DNA of 64,000 nt from Archilochus colubris (taxonomy: Eukaryota > Chordata > Aves > Apodiformes > Trochilidae): positions 8,926,609 through 8,990,608 of the forward strand of contig CM041084.1 in the NCBI GenBank assembly GCA_023079485.1, read 5' to 3'. Under the pieces are notes generated by a model. The model saw only the letters and a list, made by a program, of their open reading frames with translations, was not told where the DNA came from and did not search any database. Shown piece by piece: positions 26,981 to 38,000 of this stretch. Position 1 is the first letter of the stretch, and every line of letters starts with the position of its first letter. A program made the position numbers and the translations under genes.

Positions 26981-28449
26981 GTGTTTAGACAGCACAGGAG
27001 AGCTGGAAGAAGAGCTGATAGGTCTTTCTAATTACTCACATTTTAGATGTTAAGACTGTATCAACCAGGTACTTGAAGCCAAATTGGTAAACGTAAAATA
27101 ATAAACCACAATAATCTAGGATACTGTCTGAAATATTTGTTGTAATGCCATATTTACTTGTGGCATTACTGGATTTGAATGCTGAAATAACCTATTAAGC
27201 AGACATATTTGTTTCACAATTATGTTTATTATTATAATTTGTCTGAAATATTGTTTTCATTCTTAGGAAGTATTGTTACTTCATGAACAGGTGATAATGG
27301 TTCTGTTTATGTATTTTTTGCAGAAGTACTATGCCCATTTTCATCCAAATTTGGGACTACGCAGGTCAGCAAAATACATGCTTTCCACATTTTGCTTTGT
27401 GACATGAAATACTGACGAAGGCAAATATTGACATTTTCTCTCTTTGAGGATACATGAAATTTCCTGTTATTGGAAAGCTCCATTGCCCAGAATGACAAAT
27501 CACATTATACGACAGGAGGAAGATGCAAATCTTGGAGTTTTAAAAGCATCTAATATTTTCTTTGATTATATTCAGCTGTACTTATCTAGCATTCTGGCAC
27601 GCTGCTAGATTACTGTTCTCAATAAATCTATAAATAGGATGCAAAATGCATGTGAGCTGTCTGTGCAGAAATAAAGATCAGACCAGCAATAAATTATAGC
27701 ATAATATATAGTTTAAAATGTAGGAAAAGGAATGCTTTGACAAATCAATGTAACATATTTTTGTTGCTTTTGAAAGATTCATGATGCATCAGCCTCGAGA
27801 AAGCTGGGATTCTGACGCATGGGTCACCTAGGACATATGATGTAATGAGAGAATATGGAAACATGCATGGAAGGACAAAAATAATCTTCTGCATAAAAAA
27901 GCCATGTTCCATTTGCAGGTAATATACAAGTCCTGTGTAGTACTTCAACATTCAAGAGAGGTCAGGAGTGCCAAAGAATAAAATAATGAAACCTGACTTC
28001 ATGAAACCTGACTTCCTATGGGTTTGTTCCCCACAGGAGACTCAAGACTAACCCTTTTTCTGAAACTGGGTCATGTGTACTGGCTTTCATTTGTGTTTTT
28101 TGTTGTCTGCTAAAGTATAAGCTCATCTTGCAGCTCTTCATTCAGAAAAAATATTTCCTCTACTGAGCCACCTATTTTAATGAAACTTGGGGAGATTCAG
28201 TGGTTTGGTTGAACTCCAGACATCTGCCAGACATGACTGAAACTGGCACTAGAATTCAAAGTTGGTGGAAGGAGAGGACATAGACACAGGGCCAGATACA
28301 CACACCCTGCAGGCTGTGTACACCTAGAGTACAGCAAAGAGACTGAAAATAAGACCAACCATTTGGTTTTCCTGCTGACAGCAGCAAGCTGCCACGGCAC
28401 ATTTAATTCCCTCTTATCCCATAAGCTCCAGATGAGTTGCCACTTGATG
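26981..28449. other. Intergenic, no feature recognised
   Basis: AT-rich unique-looking sequence between the polypyrimidine tract and the CR1 copy. No exon, RNA gene or repeat was recognised. Confidence 0.6.
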
Positions 28450-28868
28450 TGCAGGATGGGCCAGGAGGATCCCATGCTGCATCACCTTGTCCCCCATGTC
28501 CCTTATGAGGAAAGGCTGAGGGAGCTGGGTCTCTTCAGCTTGGAGGAGAATGGGGGTAAATGTATGTAAAGAGCAAGTGCCAGGAGGATGGAGTAAAGCT
28601 TTTCTCAGGGGTGACTAATAATAGGACAAGGGGCAATGGTTATAAACTGGAGCATGGCTGGTTCCATATAAATATTATGAAGAATTTTTTCCCTGTGAGG
28701 GTGACAGAGCCCTGGCACAGGCTGCACAGGGAGGTTGTGGAGTCTCCTTCCCCACCTTTATGTGTTCCTGTGTGAGCTGCCATAGGTGACCCTGCTTTGG
28801 CAGGGGGGTTGGACTTGATGATCTTTTGAGATCCCTTCCAACCCCTAACTTTCTATGATTTTATGATT
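28450..28868 (+). mobile_element. CR1 LINE 3' end, well preserved
   Basis: A continuous CR1 tail can be followed: 'cttatgaggaaaggctgaggg' and 'agctgggtctcttcagcttgg', then 'aataggacaaggggcaatgg', 'tttccctgtgagggtgacag', 'ccctggcacaggctgcacag', 'ggttggacttgatgatcttt', 'cccttccaacc' and the terminal 'ctatgattttatgatttt' octamers. It is 5'-truncated, as is usual for CR1, and lies 1.15 kb upstream of the NOM1 start. Confidence 0.95.
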
Positions 28869-29344
28869 TTGCTGTGGATGGTAATGCCCAAGAGAAGTCA
28901 GTGCTGGACAGGGGCTGTAGCCATGGACATTTTCTCTGGCTTGCTCAAGAAGCATCATCTGAGCCTGGCAGGGTTGGAAGGGGCATAAAATGGGTGACTG
29001 GGCAGGCAGAGGAGAGGCTGGGACACTGATGTCCCTCAGCTCCTGTGGCCTGTTGAGATGCCAGCAAGAGCCCCACAACCAGTGGGGGTCAGGGCCTTGT
29101 GGCTGCTGCCAGGGCTATGAGGGATGAATTGTTCCAGTCTCTTAAAAAAGAAGGATAAGCCTTACATTTTCCCATAAGCCCATGGGAATTAGAGCTCTCT
29201 GCAATCCTTTCTGTGGGGATGGGACGCTAGGACCACTTTGCTGCTACTTCTTGCTCTTTTAGATTTTTTTTATTTTTTATTTTTTTCCCCCCACGCTCGC
29301 CTTTTCGCATCAATTCTCTTACTACAAACTCTTACATTTTATTA

Positions 29345-29850
29345 AATACAAAGAAAGAGAAGAAGGAGAAGAAAGGGAAGAAAGCAAAGGAAGAGAAGAA
29401 AGAAAAGATATAAAAAGGAAAGAAAGGAAAGGAAGGAAGGCAGGCAGGAAGAAGAAAGGAAAGGAAGGAAAGGAAGGAAGGGAAGGAAGGGAAGGAAGGG
29501 AAGGAAGGGAGGAAGGAAGGGAGGAAGGAAGGGAGGAAGGAAGGGAGGAAGGAAGGGAGGAAGGAAGGGAGGAAGGGAGGGAGGAAGGAAGGGAGGAAGG
29601 AAGGGAGGGAGGGAGGGAGGGAGGGAGGGAGGCAGGGAGGAAGGCAGGGAGGAAGGCAGGGAGGAAGGCAGGAAGGAAGGCAGGCAGGAAGGAAGGCAGG
29701 AAGGCAGGAAGGCAGGAAGGCAGGAAGGCAGGAAGGCAGGAAGGCAGGAAGGAAGGAAGGAAGGAAGGAAGGAAGGAAGGAAGGAAGGAAGGAAGGAAGG
29801 AAGGAAGAAAAAGAAAGAGAGAAAGAGAAGAAAGAAGAGAAGAAAGAGAT
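29345..29850 (+). repeat. Composite purine tract (GGAA/GGGA/GGCA units) at NOM1 promoter
   Basis: About 500 bp of nearly uninterrupted plus-strand purine run in successive domains: GAAA-rich, (GGAAGGGA)n, a run of GGGA units near 29605-29632, (GGAAGGCA)n with regular C interruptions, then perfect (GGAA)n near 29745-29806. The GGGA run has a G-quadruplex pattern. The tract ends about 165 bp upstream of the NOM1 ATG and so forms its proximal upstream region. Long open frames on the minus strand (LPSF repeats) are composition artefacts. Confidence 0.97.
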
Positions 29851-30015
29851 CGCTGCAGATCTAGCGGGTGCTGGGAGCGCTCCCTGCCCGCCCGGCACCG
29901 CCTCTCCAGAGCCGAGACCGCCATAAGGGCCGCCCGGAGACCAAGGCCCGGCAGGGGGCGCTGCAGCCCCAAACGGCAGCGGCGCGGCGGAAGCGGCGCT
30001 TGGTTCTTCCGCAAG
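29851..30015 (+). promoter_or_regulatory. NOM1: NOM1 core promoter and 5' UTR
   Basis: A GC-rich segment without TATA box separates the purine tract from the NOM1 ATG. It holds a near-perfect CTCF-type motif (29948-29962), an ETS-like GCGGAAGCGG (near 29988) and a pyrimidine stretch TTCTTCC (30004-30010) that resembles the TCT initiators of ribosome-biogenesis genes. The transcription start is probably inside this interval; a very short 5' UTR is possible. Confidence 0.7.
29948..29962 (+). promoter_or_regulatory. CTCF-type motif, plus orientation
   Basis: The 15-mer CCGGCAGGGGGCGCT matches the CTCF consensus CCASYAGRKGGCRSY at 14 of 15 positions by eye. It lies 54 bp upstream of the NOM1 start codon. 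Its orientation is opposite to that of the CTCF-type core in the LMBR1 promoter. Confidence 0.7.
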
Positions 30016-30023
30016 ATGGCGGC
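30013..30023 (+). promoter_or_regulatory. NOM1: YY1-type motif over the NOM1 start codon
   Basis: AAGATGGCGGC is the full YY1 consensus as found downstream of many housekeeping-gene transcription starts. Here the ATG of the motif is also the initiation codon at 30016. Confidence 0.65.
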
Positions 30024-30933
30024 GCCCAAGCGCGGCGTGGCAGGGGGGAGGATGAAGCGTCCGGCGGCTGCCCGCGCTCGCCGCGGCGGGAAGCTGGACA
30101 GGCTGCGGCAGTCGGTGCGGGAGTTCGTGCAGGCGGCCGGTGGCCAGCCGCCCGTGTCCCTGCTGAAAGACTCGGAAAGGCAGAACCACAAAAACCGTCG
30201 GGAAGCGAGGAAGGAGAAGCGCAGGCTCAAGCGGAGCCGACGCCGACGCCTCCAACGCGGGGAGACGGTGGAGGCCCCCTTCGCCGCCGCCAAACCGGGG
30301 CCGGACAAGCCGGCAGCCTCAAAGCCAGGACCGAGCAAGGCGGGACCGACCAAGCCGGGGCAGACCAAGCCGGGGCAGACCAAGCCGGGACCGACCAAGC
30401 CGGACGCCGCCCGCCTGAGAGCCTCGACCGCTTCCACCGTCGGGAAGCAGCGGCCGGGGCCGCGGGGGCAGGAAGAGGCTTCGCGGGCACCAGGTCCGGC
30501 ACCGACACCCCGGGCCTCCCCCCCAGCCAACTCGGGGAGAAAGCGGGCACTGCTGGAGGCCAACGAGGAGGAGGAGAAGGAGATCCGGCGCCTGGAGCGG
30601 CAGCTGGGGATCGGCAAACGCCGCAAGAAGCGTGAGGGGACCGCGGCGGAGAAGCTGCCTGAGAGCTTCCTGCGGGACGGGCTGGGATACGTGCTGGGAG
30701 CCCTGGGATCCCGGGCCGGCCTCAGTCAGCTGTGTGAGAGCAGCGAGGAGGAGGAGGAGGAGCCGGGGCCGGGGGAGAGGCGGCTGGAGCCGGAGGAGGA
30801 TGAGGAGGACGCTTCAGATTTCTGCGGAGGGGATGATGTGGAAGGACAGTGGGAGAGCGAGAGCTCATCCCCCGAGCACAGCGGAGAGGCTGAGGCCAGC
30901 GAGTCCCCAGCCGAGGAGGAGGAGAAGGAGGAG
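30016..30933 (+). CDS. NOM1: NOM1 exon 1 (residues 1-306)
   Basis: Encodes the low-complexity nucleolar N-terminus: basic clusters (residues about 60-80, and GKRRKK near 205), a KPGP/TKPGQ tandem (93-130) and acidic stretches (about 240-306). It ends ...KEE before the donor GTAGGG, phase 0. Upstream of residue 50 a leucine-containing segment KLDRLRQSVREFVQ is the conserved start of the family. GC content is far above that of the later exons because the exon lies in the CpG island. Confidence 0.95.
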
Positions 30934-33900
30934 GTAGGGAATATAGGGAAATAGCAGAACCACCCCGGCTGTAAGAAGGTGAATGAGCACTTCTGCTAAG
31001 AGCAGAGAGAGCTGAAGTTCGTAGCTGTTGCAAACTGAAGTGTTTGCAAAACTTCTTTAGTGTGAGGGTGGTGAGACACTGGCCCGGGTTGCCCAGAGGA
31101 GTTGTGGCTGGGAGTGGCAGTGGTCCAGGCCGGGCTGGATGGGGCTTGGAGCATCCTGGGCTAGTGGGGGGTGTCCCTGCCCATGCAGGGGGGTTGGAAC
31201 TGGGTGAGTTTTAAGGTCCGGTTCCAACCCAAATGATCCTTCCGGGTGATCCCAAGAAGTTCTGCCTAGTTTAGGTCTTGTCATAAGAATTGAAGAGGGG
31301 AGGTCAAAGGAGTCATTTAGCCCAGTAACTTAAAGTGTTAGTACATTGGCAGCTGATAAAACCCAAACCTAAGATTTTGGGTTTTGAAGAAAAATGCTGT
31401 CATCAGGTTGGTTGCAAATGGTAACTTGTTGCATCCTTCTTTCCTGTATGAAGTTGTTTCTTTGATATGAGTTATTAGATGGAAAAATACATACCTAGCT
31501 AAAAGCTTGTTATATTAATCTTAACTAGACATGTATATGTTTTTGTTCAAATGTTTAAGATACCATTCTCATCTTTTTCTCGCTATTTGCCTATCAAGGA
31601 TCATGATCAGAGTGCTACAAAGTATATTCCCCCTCAAGTAAGGAAAGTGCAGGATACACTAGATGACAAGAAAAGAGAAGAATTGAGAAGACTGAAGAAA
31701 ATGGTGAATGGTCTCATTAATAGGTAATGTAATAAGGATACTCATTAATCTGTCTGCTTTGATGTGACAGTGCTCATCATTCACAGAAACGTGGCAAGGA
31801 TGTGACTTGACTCTTCACAAACTGATTCTAAGTTGGCAATCATGTCTACTATCCTTAATAATAATTATCTTTTGTTGATATAAATGCTTCAGAATTGGTC
31901 ATTGTAGAAGTTGAAAAATCTAGAAAATAAATTTAAGATTGGGCTGAATTCCACAGAGTAGTTGCCTTCAAGTGCTAGGTGTAATTCACCAAGTGTCAGC
32001 TGCAGAATATTTATAAAAAAACCTCATGGTGTGAATTATAATTTCCCCCCCAAAAAAGCATGACTTTATTTTTTTTAATTAAATAAAATTAAATTTCTCC
32101 AACACTGAATTGCTTAAAGTACTGGAGAACATGAAAAGTAAATAACACTTTAATGTATTTAAATGTTAAAGTATTTTTAAAATGAGAAATCTATTGGCAT
32201 TTTCTTTTATCTATGTTATCTGTAAAATGTAGACTGCAATATGCAGTTTCTTCAGTCATTTAGAGTTTGATGTGTCTTATTTTGGAAAAGGATGAGGTAT
32301 TTTCATATTAACTGTCTCCAAAGACTGATCTGCCAGTAAGCCTATTGACAGTGCTTTGTAAATAATGCTGATAGTATTTAAAAACATTTACATGTTTTAA
32401 AAAAAAAAACAAAACAAAAAATCTCCAAAACAGAATTAAATATACGTTATGTTTTTCATAGTTTAGTGAGCAGAGCAAAATACAAAAGGTCCTTTCCAGT
32501 CATATTTTCAGTGTTTTCCCTTGTGCCAAGCTAGTTTCTCTAAAAACAACAGGTTTTTTGATGGGTAGCTTAAAAATTGTGGATCTGGGTAAAGAGAAGA
32601 AAAATTTAATGTTGTATTTTGTTTCTCAATAGGCTGAGTGAGCCAAATTTGGCCTCCATTAGTGGACAGATGGAGGAACTCTACATGTCCAACAGCAGGA
32701 AGGACATGAATGAAACTCTGACAGATGTTCTGATGAGTGCTTGTGTTACTGCAGTTGCCATGCCTGCAAAACTGATGATGGAGCACATCCTTTTGGTCAG
32801 CATTCTTCATCATAATGTAGGAATTGAGGTAATTGTTGTGGGTTGGGAATAATTCTGTTTAGTAATACGTATTGTAGAGTCAATTACTTGATTCTTGGAA
32901 TTGTCTTTTAATTTTTGATGGTGTATCACTAAAAAGCATCTCTAGTTGAATTTCTTCAGTATTCATAGCTTATTTACTAGTGTCTACAGGTGAAAGAGAC
33001 CAAATCTATTGCTATACCTGATTTATTCTTTTTCTTGTATGAGTTACTACTACCTCTTCAGTTACAAAGACATTGTTTTCTCATCAAACATCTACAAAAG
33101 TGATTATTTTTTTTTTAAGCTTCAGATTTGTCTTTAATTAGACTAATCCATTTCTGCTCTTTTGGGTATATGAGATGATTGTTCTTGAATGATGTGTATC
33201 CAGATAAGGAAAGCTATACTTAAAAATCTTTTTAAATCAGAAATCATGTTTTAAGCCAAACATGCAAATCATCAGTGGAATTAACTAAGTTTGTCAGTAA
33301 CTCCATAATATCAAAAACTTCAAAAAGCATGGAAATTTTGGGGAGGTTTTTCTTTTGTATTTTTAAGCCTCATAAATGACTGATATAAAATACCTCTTGC
33401 TTACTGTTAAGAAGAAGCTGACACTACTTAGGGAAAAGGAAAGATTTTAGCTAATTTCAGTGAAACGGCTCTAAGGAGACTGAGGTGTTTCAGCACCAGG
33501 ATTCCATCAAGTTACATTTTCTTTCTACAACTCAATCCAAAAGATGTATTGATGCAAGTTTTTCAGTTTGTCATGTTGTGACCTGGATGCTGTCTCAAAC
33601 CACATTAAATATCAGGTGGAGGCAGTTACAGCAGCTTTCTCCACACAGACTTGCTATTAAACTTTTTTTTGTTCCTCTTTGCTGCTTCAAAGGCAGTTCT
33701 AACTTCAAATATAACATATTACAATGCTGTTTAAGAAAGAAACAACCTTTTAAAAAGTTGAATGTGACTGTAATATTTAAGTATACTATAAAGCCCTACT
33801 ATTTTTTTCTGTAAAATACATGTAAAATGTGTGTTACACCAAAGTGCAGTAGCACAGCTATGTTTAAGATGAGTCTGAGCAGTGCAGAAGTTGGGATTCC

Positions 33901-34961
33901 ACTAACTGGGTGTATATTTGTGCACTATGATCATTGGTAAGTTAAAACCTCTTCTGGTCAAGACTTGTAATGCAAGTCAGTTCTACTGCTAGGACTTCTG
34001 GGTTTCATCAGAACAATCAGCAAATATTAGCACTGTAATTTTGGGGGGGGAGGGTCTTGTTTAGCAACAGTATGTTCACTACCTGCCTATATTTTAGTAG
34101 GCTTTTAATTCCAGTCTTTAGCATCAGTTCTGTCTTCACAAATAGGGGCATTCAGAAATTTCTGTTCCCAGCTGTACCAGTGATAAATGGCCAAGACTTA
34201 TCCCCACTTCAAAATCACCCTAAGCTCATGCTGGTATGTTGGGGGTTGTTTTACAATACTATTTTTTTTACCCTCCCATTAAGTATGTTGTCCTGCAATG
34301 CAGAACTCTGTGTTGCTGTTATGTACCCATGAAAATTACGTAAAGAAATTCTCGTGTATATTTATCATAAGTTCTTAACATCTGCTTTTCTTGCACAGAC
34401 TTTAAAAGGCATATATGAGGTTTAAGCAACACACACTTCAACAAAATATCACACCACTTAGATGTTTGTATGTGTAAATATAGAACATCCATATTCGTTG
34501 AGAGAAGAAATAATATTTCTTTAAAATTAATAGTGGCAGTGTCCTAAAAATTAATATTTTACACATCTGTAGAATCTTTTCATGGTTAACTGCTGGATTT
34601 TTGTTTTTTTTTTTCTTCGCAATGGAATTACTGCCAGGTTGGTGCTCACTTTCTGGAAGCCGTGGTGAAAAAGTTTGATGAAGTCAGTAAAAGTGATGCC
34701 GAAGGGAAAGAATGTGAAAATCTGCTTGCCTTGATTGCTCATCTGTATAATTTTCACGTGGTCCATTCCCTGCTGATCTTTGATATTCTGAAAAAACTTG
34801 TTAGCACTTTCACTGAAAAAGAGATTGAATTGATTTTGTTTCTTCTCAAAAACGTGGGATTTTCCTTAAGAAAAGATGATGCATTGGCTTTGAAGGAACT
34901 GATCACTGAAGCTCAGAGGAAAGCAAACACAGCAGAGAAGAAATTCCATGATCAGACGAGG

Positions 34962-35023
<62 letters not shown>

Positions 35024-38000
35024 AAAATTCTTGGTTGTTCTGAATAGACTTTAGTAAGTACTTTGATACATGTACTCATTTACCAATAAGTTCATTGCTT
35101 TTATTTAGATTTTAAGTTACCGTTAGTATTCTATTGTTGCATTAAGTTATTTGCATTCTTCTTGTCTGTCTGAATGTACTGTTCTTAGGACAGACACCAA
35201 AATGCTTGTAGTGGGTGAGACCAGAACTCTTCTGTCTAATGCTATGGACAGTACTTCTGTTTCATGGTGCTTTGTGCACGTCAAAAAATGGTCACTGAGC
35301 CATGGGCTTTATCAGATTAATCTTTTAATTGAATCTTGAACATGAATATAATGGTCATTAATGTCACCATCCTTCTCCGTCTTTGTATTTGTGTAATCTA
35401 AAGTTTTTATATATGTTGCCAGCTGAGCTGTGTATTCTCATGGGACAGTAATTTCAAAGCACACTCTCTACTTTATTAAGGAAACCTGAGAGCCCATGAT
35501 CCACAGAAATATTTATTTTGCCAATAGGTTCGTTTTATGCTGGAGACCATGCTGGCTCTGAGGAATAACGACATGCGCAAGATTCCTGGTTATGATCCTG
35601 AACCTGTCGAAAAACTCCGCAAGTTGCAAAGAACACTGGTGAGAATTTACCTGGCATGTATAATACAGCTAATCTTAAACCAGAAGTAATTATGTGTGTT
35701 GTATATTAGCTTAATAGGATACATTGAATAAAATTCATTTGACATTCTGAAACTCTTGCGGACAAAAATGGCTTTTTAGATCATTACGTATTCTCTCCTG
35801 TGTCCAAGTCAAGCCAGCAGTCAACCAGCCTTCTGCAGAACAGTTTGACATAATACTTAGCCAAAGGCTTTGCCTCCAAGTTCTGTACTTCAAAAAGAGA
35901 ACGTGGGATGTTTAATCGTTTTGCAGAAGAAATGAGTTGTTATGGCAGGTTCTTTTTTCCATAGATTACAGTTACAGGCACCTACTCCTAACTTCAGCAG
36001 AATTATTTTGGAAGTCTTCTACCTGTGAAAACCTGGATGGTTTTTCTCCTTTTTTTGTTTTGTTTTGGTGGGGAGAGGGCAGATTATCTGTTACAACCCA
36101 GTATAAAATGCATGAAACCAATTGCCTCTTTAGATTGAGAACTAATTAATTTCCACAGGACCTGAATCTGGTTTCAAAGTCCCTGTATTTCCAACCTGAA
36201 AATTGCACTCTTTGTCCACAACTCCCATAGCATCTTAATTTTCAGAAGTTTGTAACTGCAGGATGGTAACAGGCCAGGGAAACCGGCCTGTTTCAGGCCT
36301 CTAACATCAGAGTTAACAGACCAGGGAAAACTGAGCTAGATAATCTAATTCTGTAGAATTTCCTCTCTTAATTTTTTGCAGTTGTCTTAGTACATTTCTA
36401 GCCTGTTTTGTTGGGAATTCTTTCAATTGAAGAGTTTAATTTTTTTGTTGTTGCTTGAATTGTACAAAACTTAAGGCAGTTTGTTATGTAATTTTGTTTG
36501 ATCACAAGTGTCCAAACCAAAAATTATCACCAGAGCATAAGATGCTGCAGTTTTTAATATCAGCATCACATCTGAATTCTAGTCAAGTTTTATGATTGAA
36601 AGATAGCTACTTTTTAATTTATTATCTTTTTTTTTTAAATAAATTAAGAAAGCTTTTTAATGGAGATTTAATCAACTTTTTGTGTTTGAGAAATCAGAAC
36701 ATATGGGAATGTTGTAAGTTCTTTTCAGGTTGCTGACAGAAACTGATTGTGGGGGTAAATGCAAAGACCTTTGTAAGAATAAGTAATTTTAAGTAATTGA
36801 AGTATTTATTGTTTTCTTTATTTAAAAAAGAGGCTTCAGATAAAAGCTTCTGGTCTTTTATGTATTTTGTTATTCAAGGTGCACAGCAGTGGTTCTGGGA
36901 AGGACACCCAGCTCCGTGTCTCCCTGGAATCTCTCCTCAGTGCTGATCGGGTTGGTCGCTGGTGGATTGTAGGGTCATCCTGGAGTGGAGCACCTATGAT
37001 CAGTGATGCCAACAGCAAAACTCAGCAAAAACTGCATATAGGAAAGGTAAATCCAAGCAGTGCTAGTTATAAGTCTCAGTGCTTGTGATCTTTTGAATAT
37101 TCTTCAGACGAATGAATAAGCTCACGTCAGAGCCCATCAAAAAAAACTTAGGACTCCTGTAAGACTTAAGCTTTTTGAACTGTAAATTCTGCTCTTATAT
37201 TTTCAAAATGTTATACTAATGAGCTTCATAAGAGCTGTTATTACAGCTGTGATTGTATAGCTTATTTTTCCTTATCCGGTGGAATTGGAAAAGTAAATTG
37301 TTACATAAAGTGGAAGAAGAGACTTGACCTAAAGTGGATTTGCTGGTATGAATTCTGATGGTTAATTTTGTCTGTCTGTGGGTGGAGTAAATCTAAGTTG
37401 ATCCTAAAAGTAGTGTGGTGAGATATGGTCATGGGGACTTGCACTAGAGAAGCATGTCTTGAAAATAATTGTCACAATTAAAGTACTTTAAAATATGTTT
37501 CCCTTTTTGAAAAAGCTCCTGATGATGGCTATGGACAAAACCTCAGGACTTTTGGATTGATGCATTGTAGTTTACTGGAGATATTCATTAATGTTTTTAC
37601 TAGAGGCTACACATAAATAGCTTTCTTAAAGCAAGCATAAATAAAATAGCATTTAATTATTTTTTTTCAGGTGAGTTCAAGGATAATGGAGCTTGCTCGT
37701 AAGCAGAGAATGAACACTGATATCAGGAGAAGTATTTTTTGTGTCTTGATGATGAGTGAAGACTTCATGGATGCCTTTGAAAAACTTCTCAAGTAAGTAT
37801 AGACCAGCACAGAAGACAGCTCAGAACTAAAGTTAGCATTAGCTGGATTTGGAATATAACATTGCTGGTCTGAACTTAAGAGCATTTAATTGACAATAAA
37901 ATTAAAGAAGGGCATAGCTAGGGATCCACATAGGGTAAAAAGGTAGGAGCAGGACCAAAACCCTAGTGTAAAGTAGAGAGCAAGCAGAACTGACTGGCAG

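Larger units (their letters stand above)
31724..37670 (+). other. NOM1: NOM1 introns 2-6
   Basis: Intron sizes are 909 (31724-32632), 1809 (32829-34637), 566 (34962-35527), 1240 (35639-36878) and 624 bp (37047-37670). They are AT-rich and, apart from the GT array of intron 4, I see no repeats, RNA genes or extra exons in them. Confidence 0.75.

Noticed and set aside
29322..30626. Long minus-strand open frame with LPSF/FLPAF repeats opposite the NOM1 promoter
   Set aside because: It is the translation of the GGAA/GGGA simple repeat and the antisense of NOM1 exon 1; no domain and no splice or promoter context.
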